From Elusimicrobiota bacterium (lineage in GTDB: Bacteria; CG03; SLGR01; PWQF01): 6,931 bases of DNA. The notes below the pieces were generated by a model. The model did not search any database. It worked only from the letters and a program-made list of their open reading frames with translations, and was not told the origin of the DNA. The position numbers and the translations under genes were made by a program. Each line of letters opens with the position of its first letter. Within the stretch, counting starts at the first letter, position 1. The stretch spans positions 1-6,931 of the forward strand of contig PWOI01000040.1 in assembly GCA_003557485.1 (NCBI GenBank), written 5' to 3'. This document shows, piece by piece, positions 1 to 6,273 of this stretch.

Positions 1-1167
1 CTGTTTGGCTCTGCCTCTTGCGGCAAGGAGAGCGGCTTCGTTAATTATATTGGCTATATCGCTGCCGGTAAAACCCGGCGTCCGGCGGGCCAGTACTTCA
101 AAATCTATATTTTTTGATATTTTTACTGCTTTTGAATGGAGCTCAAATATTTCCTGCCTTTCTTTCCTGTTGGGGCGGGGAACGGCGATATGGCGATCAA
201 ACCTGCCTTTGCGCAGCAAGGCCGGGTCAAGAACATCGGGCCGGTTTGTGGCGCCTATCAGGATTACTCCCTCGCGCGGGTCAAAACCGTCAAGCTCTTT
301 CAATATCTGGTTCAGCGTCTGCTCGCGCTCATCGTGGCCGCCGCCAAGTCCCGAGAACCTGCTGCGGCCGACGGCATCCAGTTCGTCTATGAATATTATA
401 CAGGGCGCGTTTCTTCTTCCTTTATCAAAGAGGTCTCTTATCCTTGAGGCTCCCACTCCCACAAACATTTCCACGAATTCGCTTCCGGATGTTGAAAAGA
501 ACGGGACACCGGCTTCTCCGGCAACGGCTTTGGTAAGCAGCGTCTTACCGGTACCGGGGGGGCCGTAAAGAAGGACTCCTTTTGGTATTTTTGCACCTAG
601 TGCGGTGAATTTCTCGGGCCTTTTAAGGTATTCAACTATCTCTTCAAGTTCTTCCTTTGTTTCGTCAAGCCCAGCGACGTCTTTGAAGGTTATTTCTCCC
701 TTTTTTGTTTTTACGTGCATCCTGGCGCGGGAGCGTCCGAACTTCATTGCGTCGCGCCCTCCGCGTCTCATAGAATTTAATATAAAAAGCCAGAGCAGTA
801 TAAAAAGAAGTATGGGCCCAAAACTGAAAGCAAGGGTATGCAGCCAGGTTGCAGCTACGGTCCCCGAAAACTCTACTCCCTGATCTCTTAAGTCTTTTAC
901 GAGGTCGGGGTCTTCAACCCGTACTGTTTTAAATTTAACCACTTCACCTTGCTGGTCGGTATATTTGCCTTCTATTTTATCCTCGGAAATTTCAACGCTG
1001 TCTATGCGCCCTTCCTGAAGATGGGTCCTGAAAACGCTGTAGGATATTTCCTCCATATCTTCCCTGCCGGCAATCATTCCCGAGATAAGAACCGCCGCCA
1101 GGATCAGGAATATCCAGAAAGAAAGGCTTTTCATCAATTTAGTCTTATTTTGTTTTTTTTCATCCAT
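1..1167 (-). CDS. ftsH: ATP-dependent zinc metalloprotease FtsH (partial: N-terminal 389 residues)
   Basis: Membrane-anchored AAA+ protease that extracts and degrades misfolded membrane proteins and short-lived regulators. The frame is open without a stop from ATG at 1167 to the window edge; the C-terminal protease domain with the HEXXH zinc site lies outside. Visible in order: membrane segment about residues 15-33, a periplasmic domain about 34-108, a second membrane segment about 109-130, then the AAA domain. The domain has Walker A GPPGTGKT (202-209), the FtsH pore motif MFVGVG with F235, Walker B IIFIDE ending D261-E262, and the second region of homology GATNRPD...GRFDR with arginines R322 and R325. 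FtsH is usually about 600-650 residues, so roughly 60 percent is present. The start overlaps the hpt stop by 8 bases (ATGGATGA). A Shine-Dalgarno-like AAGAGG lies 13 bases upstream, somewhat far, so coupling to hpt translation is likely. Identity is certain from the motifs. Confidence 0.97.
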   Translation of the reverse strand, partial: MDEKKQNKTKLMKSLSFWIFLILAAVLISGMIAGREDMEEISYSVFRTHLQEGRIDSVEISEDKIEGKYTDQQGEVVKFKTVRVEDPDLVKDLRDQGVEFSGTVAATWLHTLAFSFGPILLFILLWLFILNSMRRGGRDAMKFGRSRARMHVKTKKGEITFKDVAGLDETKEELEEIVEYLKRPEKFTALGAKIPKGVLLYGPPGTGKTLLTKAVAGEAGVPFFSTSGSEFVEMFVGVGASRIRDLFDKGRRNAPCIIFIDELDAVGRSRFSGLGGGHDEREQTLNQILKELDGFDPREGVILIGATNRPDVLDPALLRKGRFDRHIAVPRPNRKERQEIFELHSKAVKISKNIDFEVLARRTPGFTGSDIANIINEAALLAARGRAKQ

Positions 1168-1726
1168 TTTTTTTGTATATCCTCTTCTTAAGAGTTCCTA
1201 TATAATCAAGATTTCTGTATTTTTCATTATAATCAAGCCCGTACCCTACCACAAAATCATCGGGTATCTCGAAGCCGCAGTAATCAAGGTCTATACTTAC
1301 GCGCCGCCTGTCCGGCTTTGAAAGAAGTGAGCATATCTTAAACGAGGCCGGATGACGGGTAAGAAGATTTTCTCTCAGGTATTCCATCGTGAGGCCGGTA
1401 TCTACTATATCTTCTATAAGTAGGACATGCCGGTTTTCTATTGACTCCCGCAGATCCATAACAAGTTTAACCACACCGGAAGACTCGGTATTTTCACCGT
1501 ACGAAGAAACCTCAATGAAATCAATACTGCAGTTTATGTCTATGGCTTTCAATAGGTCCGACAGCAGTATCACACTTCCTTTTAAAATAGCTATTAATAC
1601 AGGATTTTTTCCCTTGTAGTCACAGCTGATTTTCTCTCCGAGCTCTTTTATTTTCTTATTTATCGTTTCAGAATCAATCAGGACTTTTTCTATATCTTGA
1701 TGTATATTATCTGTCTTTTTATTCAT
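1160..1726 (-). CDS. hpt: Hypoxanthine phosphoribosyltransferase
   Basis: Cytosolic purine-salvage enzyme that converts hypoxanthine (often also guanine) plus PRPP to IMP (GMP) and pyrophosphate. From ATG at 1726 the product is 188 residues, normal for the family (about 175-190). Visible: the N-terminal loop [13 protein letters not shown] (about 47-59), the PRPP-binding signature [13 protein letters not shown] (about 102-114) with its paired acidic residues, KPDRRRV (about 137-143), and the C-terminal [14 protein letters not shown] block (about 160-173) that is nearly identical to the bacterial consensus. An in-frame TTG at 1732 would add two residues; ATG is preferred because it gives an 8-base overlap with the tilS stop (ATGAATAA), the same arrangement as at the ftsH junction. 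No clear Shine-Dalgarno is seen, so it probably relies on coupling to tilS. ATA encodes 16 of the 21 isoleucines. Position between tilS and ftsH is the conserved bacterial order. Confidence 0.95.
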   Translation of the reverse strand: MNKKTDNIHQDIEKVLIDSETINKKIKELGEKISCDYKGKNPVLIAILKGSVILLSDLLKAIDINCSIDFIEVSSYGENTESSGVVKLVMDLRESIENRHVLLIEDIVDTGLTMEYLRENLLTRHPASFKICSLLSKPDRRRVSIDLDYCGFEIPDDFVVGYGLDYNEKYRNLDYIGTLKKRIYKKNG

Positions 1727-3086
1727 AAACAACTTTTAGAATAAGGGCTTTTTCCGTGTTTTTTTCTACCGGCCAGTGTGAAGAACGCCTCACCGGAGCC
1801 AGCCAGATTATATTATCTTCATATTCAAAAACACAGACCCTGTTTCTTTCTTCAAGGGAGATCTTATCGTCAATAAGAATATCTTTTACTTTCCTTGTTC
1901 CTCCACCGCCCATCAGTTTAATCCTGTCCCCGGGACGCCGTGAACGTATTTTAATTCCGGCGGCATCCATATCCCGGGCATCGAAAACTGCGGTTGAAGA
2001 ATCCTCCGGTATATCCGGAGCTCCGTCCACAATTTCAGATGTAACCCTGGCTGCGGCCTCCGGAACGGAAAGCCCCTTATCACCTCCCAAAATATAACAG
2101 AAAGGCACGGCGGGGGAAGTCGGCTTTTCGAATATAAGTTTGCCGTAGTCTTTACGCAGCTGCCAGCCCCCTCCTATCTCTATACTCTTGCTGCACCCGT
2201 CTGCCAGCGCTATTCCGCAGGCCTGAGCGGTTTTTTCAAAATCAAGCTCAACAGGGGATACTTTTCTCAGTATCCTCCGGAGCAGAGGTTTATTATAACT
2301 TATAATATCCTTTAATTCAATAATTGTTTTACCTCTTTCTTCTTTTACATTCAGTCGGGAAAGAACCTGCTCTGCCTGGTTTTGAAGATATTCGTCCTCA
2401 CAGGTAAAAACATCAACGGAACGGGCTATGCTGGCTTCAAGGGAGGGGTTTAATTTCTTCAGCAGCGGAATAACTTTGTGCCTTATGAAGTTTCTCGGGA
2501 TGGAAGTGTCAAAATTTGTCCTGTCAGTCCTGCAGGCAATTTTATTTTCCTTTAGAAATTTCTCAATCTCTGCAGAGGTGATATCCAGAACAGGCCTCTC
2601 CAGAATCCATCCGGAGTTAAGCTGCCAGCGGCGGCGGATAGCCCGCATTCCGGAAGGCCCCGTACCGCTTATTACACGGAAAATAACGGTTTCAGCCTGA
2701 TCGGTTGCATTATGAGCAGTAAATATTATTCCTTTTTCTTTTTTTGAAGAAGAATATTCTTCAAGGCGGCGGTACCTGAGAATCCTGGCAGCGTCTTCAA
2801 GAGAGAGGCTGTTTTCGGAAGCGAATTTTCTGACGTCTATTTTGAATACTTTTATTTTAAGATTGTGTTTTTCTGCCAGGGAGCAGACAAATTTTTCGTC
2901 TTTGCAGGAATTTTTTCTCAGGCCGTGATTAAAATGAACTATTTCCGGCGGCTTTTTAAACCTGTCAAGGCAGCAGGACAGGCAGTGCAGCATAAAAACA
3001 GAGTCTCTGCCCCCGGATATACAGAGAATGTGGGGTAGAGAGAAGTCTATGTTTCCGGTAAAGTTTCCCGAGGGAGAGAGAGGCAC
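1719..3086 (-). CDS. tilS: tRNA(Ile)-lysidine synthetase TilS
   Basis: ATP-dependent enzyme that attaches lysine to C34 of the CAU-anticodon tRNA-Ile, forming lysidine so that the tRNA reads AUA and is charged with Ile rather than Met. The 455-residue product carries the PP-loop ATPase motif SGGRDS (24-29), the FNHGLR block (52-57), HNATDQAET (125-133), and TDRTNFDTSIPRNFIRH (187-203), all typical of TilS. A C-terminal TilS_C domain follows with RRPGDR (383-388) and a GGGGTRKVKDILID stretch. Length fits the long, E. coli/B. subtilis-like form with the full C-terminal domains. The start is GTG at 3086, the first usable start, 8 bases after the lipoprotein stop; an AGGA sits 12 bases upstream. 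The stop overlaps hpt. The neighbouring tRNA gene has a CAU anticodon, though it looks like tRNA-Met rather than the TilS substrate. Confidence 0.95.
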   Translation of the reverse strand: MPLSPSGNFTGNIDFSLPHILCISGGRDSVFMLHCLSCCLDRFKKPPEIVHFNHGLRKNSCKDEKFVCSLAEKHNLKIKVFKIDVRKFASENSLSLEDAARILRYRRLEEYSSSKKEKGIIFTAHNATDQAETVIFRVISGTGPSGMRAIRRRWQLNSGWILERPVLDITSAEIEKFLKENKIACRTDRTNFDTSIPRNFIRHKVIPLLKKLNPSLEASIARSVDVFTCEDEYLQNQAEQVLSRLNVKEERGKTIIELKDIISYNKPLLRRILRKVSPVELDFEKTAQACGIALADGCSKSIEIGGGWQLRKDYGKLIFEKPTSPAVPFCYILGGDKGLSVPEAAARVTSEIVDGAPDIPEDSSTAVFDARDMDAAGIKIRSRRPGDRIKLMGGGGTRKVKDILIDDKISLEERNRVCVFEYEDNIIWLAPVRRSSHWPVEKNTEKALILKVVYE

Positions 3087-3094
3087 TTGAAACT

Positions 3095-3589
3095 TTATTC
3101 CTGAACCTCTTCGCGGATACCGAAAAGCCCTTTCATCTGCCAGCCCCAGGAGGTCTTTATCATCTCTATCTCATCTTCAAACCCTTCAACCCTAACAGCA
3201 GCGCGTTCCTCTGAAAGCTGCTCTATTTCATAGTCAGCGTAAAGATCTGGGCCGGCGGTAACTACAGCACGTCCGAATATATAGGCCTGGCGTTTTGTTT
3301 TATAGAGATGCCTGTATATGTCCTCTTCAAGTTCACCCCGGGGGAGATCTTCAAACAAAGTGAAATTTGACTCAAACCACCTGCGGTCTTCATCGGTAAA
3401 GCATCTTATAGCGCGCCGGTAAGAACGGTGATCAGCTACAATCCTCAGAGTTTTGGCATGCTGAAGGTAGGATTCGTATGTCGCTTCAGGCGTTGAGTAA
3501 TCAGCAAGGTCTTCAAGTCCGCATCCGGAGGTTAAAATAAAAGCGGCTGCAAAGAGTAATAAGTATTTAATTTTTATATGCATTTTCAT
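3095..3589 (-). CDS. Putative lipoprotein of unknown function
   Basis: I do not recognise a named family. The 164-residue product starts with a basic tip (MKMHIKIKY) and a hydrophobic core (about residues 10-19) ending in TSGC, with Cys23 as the likely lipidation site. Thr at -3 is less usual than Leu, so plain signal peptidase cleavage or weak processing is possible. The mature part is hydrophilic and charged. Its opening, TPEATYESYLQHAKT (33-47) followed by a CFTDEDRRWFE stretch (63-73) and alternating strand-like segments near the end (about 103-151), resembles small exported proteins of the NTF2/SnoaL-like (DUF4878-type) fold; this is an impression of pattern, not a motif match. It lies 40 bases downstream of the tRNA and 8 bases before tilS, so it is probably co-transcribed with tilS-hpt-ftsH. 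ATG 3589 is chosen; an in-frame ATG at 3583 is an alternative. No strong ribosome-binding site is seen. Confidence 0.75.
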   Translation of the reverse strand: MKMHIKIKYLLLFAAAFILTSGCGLEDLADYSTPEATYESYLQHAKTLRIVADHRSYRRAIRCFTDEDRRWFESNFTLFEDLPRGELEEDIYRHLYKTKRQAYIFGRAVVTAGPDLYADYEIEQLSEERAAVRVEGFEDEIEMIKTSWGWQMKGLFGIREEVQE

Positions 3590-3629
3590 AAGCTAAATTG
3601 TTTTTAATTACTGTAAAAATCTCAAAAGA

Positions 3630-3706
3630 TGGTAGCGGAGGAGGGACTCGAACCCCCGACACGAGGATTATGATTCCTCTGCTCTAACCGGCTGAGCTAC
3701 TCCGCC
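3630..3706 (-). tRNA. tRNA-Met (CAU), probably elongator
   Basis: The 77-base gene folds as a complete cloverleaf with an encoded CCA end. The acceptor stem GGCGGAG pairs with CTCCGCT, leaving one G1-U72 wobble. The D arm is GCTC/GAGC, the anticodon stem GAGGA/TCCTC holds loop ATCATAA, and the T arm GGGGG/CCCTC has loop TTCGAGT. The anticodon CAT is at 3670-3672. It is not the initiator: it lacks the three G-C pairs at the base of the anticodon stem and the 1-72 mismatch of C and A. The G1-U72 pair and the T arm resemble Bacillus-type elongator Met. A CAU tRNA can also be tRNA-Ile2, the TilS substrate; the G4-C69 and G5-C68 pairs differ from the C-G pairs used by the E. coli Ile2 species, so Met is favoured. 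Confidence 0.93.
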
Positions 3707-3727
3707 ACACAAAAATATGCCGCATAC

Positions 3728-3764
3728 AATTGCCGCTTAAGTAGTCTTATAGTAAATTGCCGCT
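3728..3764 (-). repeat. 10-base direct repeat AGCGGCAATT around the -10 box
   Basis: On the minus strand AGCGGCAATT occurs at 3764-3755, inside the promoter spacer, and again at 3737-3728, just after the expected transcription start. The copies are perfect and 27 bases apart start to start. A paired operator is one reading; chance duplication is another. Confidence 0.45.
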
Positions 3765-3774
3765 GTTTTTTCAA
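3746..3774 (-). promoter_or_regulatory. Sigma70-type promoter of the tRNA gene
   Basis: A -35 box TTGAAA (3769-3774) and a -10 box TATAAG (3746-3751) each match 5 of 6 consensus bases and are exactly 17 bases apart. Transcription would start near 3739, about 33 bases before the mature tRNA 5' end, leaving a short leader for RNase P to remove. It lies in the gap after the cyclophilin-like gene. Because no clear terminator follows the tRNA, it may also drive the lipoprotein-tilS-hpt-ftsH genes. Confidence 0.8.
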
Positions 3775-3801
3775 CTCTTTATGGAGTATTCCGGGACCGT
3801 A

Positions 3802-4176
3802 TTACTTAAATTTTTCGATCAGTACCGTTCCGCCTGCCTTGAATTTCTTGAACTCTTCAGGCGAGCCGTCAATCTTTCCAAACACATTTACAGCGCTGGC
3901 GGGCTTTATTTCGTCTCCCGCGGAACCCGGAGTAGGACCGAAGAATATACAGAAAGCTTTACCTGAAGGCCAGTACCCGAGATCTCCCCTGTCAACAACT
4001 TCTCTGCCGTCTTCAATTGGAAGGCCCACTGGAATTGAAAAATAAATTTCATCGCCCCACAGGTTTCCTTCACCGCTTAAGGGAAGAGCGTCGTATATTG
4101 CCCGTGCGGTACGGCTTTTGTTAAGGGTGGCGCTCATCTCCACATCCGGAGTTTTTATCAGTATTTTATCGGCCAT
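3802..4176 (-). CDS. Cyclophilin-fold protein, TM1367/COG2164 type
   Basis: Small cytosolic protein of the cyclophilin-like family represented by Thermotoga maritima TM1367. The fold resembles cyclophilin, but peptidyl-prolyl isomerase activity is not established and the true role is unknown. The 124-residue length fits. Family blocks are clear: WGDEIYFSIPV (40-50), GDLGYWPSGKAFCIFFGPTP (64-83) and KPASAVNVFGKI (91-102). No signal peptide or membrane segment is present. The start at ATG 4176 is fixed by a strong Shine-Dalgarno AGGAGGT 8 bases upstream. It follows the ogg stop by 22 bases and is probably the last gene of the clpB-led run; the next element is the tRNA promoter. I see no obvious rho-independent terminator after it. 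Confidence 0.88.
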   Translation of the reverse strand: MADKILIKTPDVEMSATLNKSRTARAIYDALPLSGEGNLWGDEIYFSIPVGLPIEDGREVVDRGDLGYWPSGKAFCIFFGPTPGSAGDEIKPASAVNVFGKIDGSPEEFKKFKAGGTVLIEKFK

Positions 4177-4184
4177 TATTATTT

Positions 4185-4191
4185 ACCTCCT
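4185..4191 (-). promoter_or_regulatory. Strong ribosome-binding site of the cyclophilin-like gene
   Basis: AGGAGGT, part of a longer GAAGGAGGT match to the 16S rRNA tail, with 8 bases to ATG 4176. It is the strongest Shine-Dalgarno in the window, suggesting that this small gene is translated independently and perhaps at a higher level than its upstream neighbours. Confidence 0.85.
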
Positions 4192-4198
4192 TCAGAAC

Positions 4199-4825
4199 CT
4201 ACTTGAAAAAATACCCTGTCTCCCTGAACCAGAAAACCATATCAAGAGCGTCAAGCGGTATATTTATTCCGGCAGCGAATTTTTTCATCCTTTTTTCTAT
4301 ATTAATATATTTACCCCGGTTTATTGTTTCAGGCACCTTTTTTATAACACCGTGGGATGCAAGTTCTTTAAGTATATGCCTGTCGAGTATAGCAATTTCA
4401 CTGCCTCTTCCGATATTTCTGAGAAAATGGCTTGCCTCTTTAAGCCCGTAACCCGTGACGTTGCTGACAAGGCTGTCCCGGAGTGCGTTGATATCCTTAT
4501 CTTTAAGAAAATCCCTGAGTCTGACTTTTCCGCAGTTAGTAAATTTGTCCCTGGTGCGGATGATATATGACGCCTTATTGTTCGGGAATCTTACCCCTCT
4601 TAAATATTTGCGTATTTCTTCCGCTGTGCCGTTATACAAAACAGAATTTTCTGTAAGTCTCTTTATGGCTTCTCCGGCGGCAAGAGCCTTGCTCTGGGGA
4701 GTCAGTATGCAGAAACACATTTCAGCAAAAATCTCTTTATCGGAACCACGGCCCGTTCTGCGGAATTCTTCAAGGCGCCGGTTTATTTCCTTTTTATGTT
4801 TTCTGTAAATTTCCTTTATATCCAT
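4199..4825 (-). CDS. ogg: N-glycosylase/DNA lyase, Ogg2 family (8-oxoguanine repair)
   Basis: Base-excision repair enzyme that removes 8-oxoguanine from DNA and nicks the abasic site by beta-lyase chemistry. The 208-residue product has the all-helical HhH-GPD architecture of Ogg2. The hallmark block GYGLKEASHFLRNIG (125-139) carries the presumed catalytic lysine K129, followed by ILDRHIL (146-152) with catalytic aspartate D148. The FCILTPQSKA block (38-47) is also typical. The chain ends in Lys208; in archaeal Ogg2 enzymes a C-terminal lysine is known to help tell 8-oxoguanine from guanine. There is no C-terminal FeS cysteine cluster, which argues against endonuclease III or MutY. The start ATG 4825 shares one base with the stop of the ferredoxin gene (TGATG), and GGAG lies 6 bases upstream. 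Family assignment is firm; substrate is inferred from the family. Confidence 0.93.
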   Translation of the reverse strand: MDIKEIYRKHKKEINRRLEEFRRTGRGSDKEIFAEMCFCILTPQSKALAAGEAIKRLTENSVLYNGTAEEIRKYLRGVRFPNNKASYIIRTRDKFTNCGKVRLRDFLKDKDINALRDSLVSNVTGYGLKEASHFLRNIGRGSEIAILDRHILKELASHGVIKKVPETINRGKYINIEKRMKKFAAGINIPLDALDMVFWFRETGYFFK

Positions 4826-6273
4826 CAGGTTCTCCGGGCTGTGGAAGGATCAACTTTTATTGCCCTATCGGGCCTTACAGGACACACATTCTGGCATGCG
4901 CCGCATCCTATGCATAAATCCATAATAACGGCTGGCAGGTCAAACCTGTGCCCTTCTTTTCTCTGAAGCCCTATTGCAGGCCCAGGAACAGGGCAGCTGC
5001 GCCGGCATGCAAGGCACTGTCCCCTTCCGGTCCAGGGAAGGCATTTTGACGTATCTATTGAAGCCGTTCCCAGGCGGGTATTCTGCTTGACGCCAATGGT
5101 AAGGGACGGAATAGCACCGGTGGGGCAGACCCGGCCGCAACGATTGCACCCATACCTGCATTCACCTATTTCAGGAACAAGGCGCGGTGTCCATAGGCTT
5201 GCCGGGGATGAAATATTCATATCCGCCTGCAGGCCGTTTGTAGGGCAGGCGCTGAAACAATTGCCGCAGCGCAGGCACATTGCGAAAAAAACGCTATCCT
5301 TAAGCGCGCCGGGCGGGCGTATTTCTTTACCTTTATTCTTTCCTGAGGGATTTACCTTATTCTTCCAGCCTGCAGCGGCCGCCGAGAGTCCTAAAGCAGC
5401 AGCTATGAGAAAATTCCTTCGTGAGCTGTCCGGCTTTTTATTTTTTCTCTTTTTTTTGCTGAACGAAAAAACGGTTGAACGCCCCGGACACATATATATA
5501 CAGTCCATACATAGTATACATTCTATTTTTTCATAGGAAATATCATTATTTATTGCTCCTGTCCTGCAGACTTTTGTGCAGTGACTGCAGCTTCCGGGGC
5601 ACAGGCCCCTGTCAACGCGTCTTTTAAGAGGGGAGAGTTTGGAGGCCAGGGCGAGAAACCCTCCCAGCGGACATAGGCTGCGGCACCAGAACCTTCTGGA
5701 AAAAAGGGTCAGGAGAATTAAGACTGCAAAGGAAAGAAGAAACCAGGACGACCCTGCATAACGGGCCGCACTGCCGGAAGCCGGGAAGAGGATACGCGCC
5801 TGCGGTATAAGGATGAGAGAGACGAACCTTCCGGATACGGTTATGGGATCCAACATCCAGGCCGCCTGGATACCGGCTGCAGCAAATGCCAGCGCCGACG
5901 CCAGTAAAACATACTTTAAGTATTTTAACCTGACCGGAGAAAATTCCCTTCCGGAAGGAATCAATTTTTTCCTTACGGCTCCGGCAATATCTATCATTGT
6001 TCCCGCCGGACATATCCATCCGCAGAAATAGCGCCCGAGAATGGCAGAGGTTATGATAATAAAAACCGCAGGAACAAGAGCTGCAGTAAAAGACCTTCCC
6101 GCAACGGCAGCCGGTATTGAAAGATGAGGGCTGGAAGCGAAAAATATACGGGCAAGAGGCGGAAGGAACCATAGTAAAGCCAGAAAGAGCAGGAGAAAAA
6201 CAGCCTGGGAGGCTCTTCTTACCTTAACCCACGGGCCCCTTTTAAGACTTCTTTGTTTTTTCCCTGAATTCAA
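4825..6273 (-). CDS. NapH-NapG-type membrane polyferredoxin fusion
   Basis: Probable quinol-linked electron-transfer protein of 482 residues. Residues 1-270 resemble NapH/MauN: membrane segments near 22-42, 62-80, 121-139 and 175-191, the two CxxxCP motifs (C84/C88 and C197/C201), and two 4Fe-4S sites (C225-C236 and C252-C262). A basic linker leads to a twin-arginine motif SSRRNFLI (283-290) and a hydrophobic stretch, then a NapG/MauM-like part with the RPPGA motif (319-323) and four 4Fe-4S sites: C333-C343, C372-C383, C411-C427 (wide first gap) and C454-C464. NapG and NapH are normally separate proteins passing electrons from menaquinol to the periplasm. No nitrate reductase or cytochrome gene is visible, so the electron acceptor is unknown. 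CcoG/FixG is unlikely given the four-cluster tail. The start is TTG 6273, overlapping clpB by 32 bases; an in-frame stop lies shortly upstream and no better start follows. The TTG choice is less certain than the product. Confidence 0.88.
   Translation of the reverse strand: MNSGKKQRSLKRGPWVKVRRASQAVFLLLFLALLWFLPPLARIFFASSPHLSIPAAVAGRSFTAALVPAVFIIITSAILGRYFCGWICPAGTMIDIAGAVRKKLIPSGREFSPVRLKYLKYVLLASALAFAAAGIQAAWMLDPITVSGRFVSLILIPQARILFPASGSAARYAGSSWFLLSFAVLILLTLFSRRFWCRSLCPLGGFLALASKLSPLKRRVDRGLCPGSCSHCTKVCRTGAINNDISYEKIECILCMDCIYMCPGRSTVFSFSKKKRKNKKPDSSRRNFLIAAALGLSAAAAGWKNKVNPSGKNKGKEIRPPGALKDSVFFAMCLRCGNCFSACPTNGLQADMNISSPASLWTPRLVPEIGECRYGCNRCGRVCPTGAIPSLTIGVKQNTRLGTASIDTSKCLPWTGRGQCLACRRSCPVPGPAIGLQRKEGHRFDLPAVIMDLCIGCGACQNVCPVRPDRAIKVDPSTARRT

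Noticed and set aside
5-568. Open reading frame of 187 codons on the plus strand
   Set aside because: It is antisense to the intact FtsH AAA domain, whose motifs are unmistakable; composition is low-complexity (serine/arginine-rich) and no family is recognisable.
3594-3624. Possible promoter for the lipoprotein gene (TTGAGA with a weak downstream AACAAT)
   Set aside because: The -10 candidate matches only 4 of 6 bases and misses the key first T; much weaker than the promoter before the tRNA.
3606-3632. Possible rho-independent terminator after the tRNA (ATCT-TTTG-AGAT then a run of T)
   Set aside because: The stem is only four weak pairs and includes tRNA 3' bases, too unstable to call a terminator.
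3630-3706. Initiator tRNA-fMet
   Set aside because: It lacks the three consecutive G-C pairs in the anticodon stem and has a G1-U72 pair rather than the initiator C1-A72 mismatch.
4118-4570. Plus-strand open frame of 150 codons across ogg and the cyclophilin-like gene
   Set aside because: It lies opposite two well-supported genes, with no ribosome-binding site and no recognisable domain.
4199-4825. Endonuclease III or MutY
   Set aside because: No C-terminal four-cysteine Fe-S motif; the GLKEASHFLRN block and terminal lysine are Ogg2 features.
5087-5536. Plus-strand open frame of 149 codons
   Set aside because: It is antisense to the cysteine-rich ferredoxin module, whose cluster motifs fix the real frame.
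5624-6172. Minus-strand open frame of 182 codons in another frame of the ferredoxin gene
   Set aside because: It is the shifted shadow of the NapH-like membrane region; the true frame has the helices and CxxxCP motifs.
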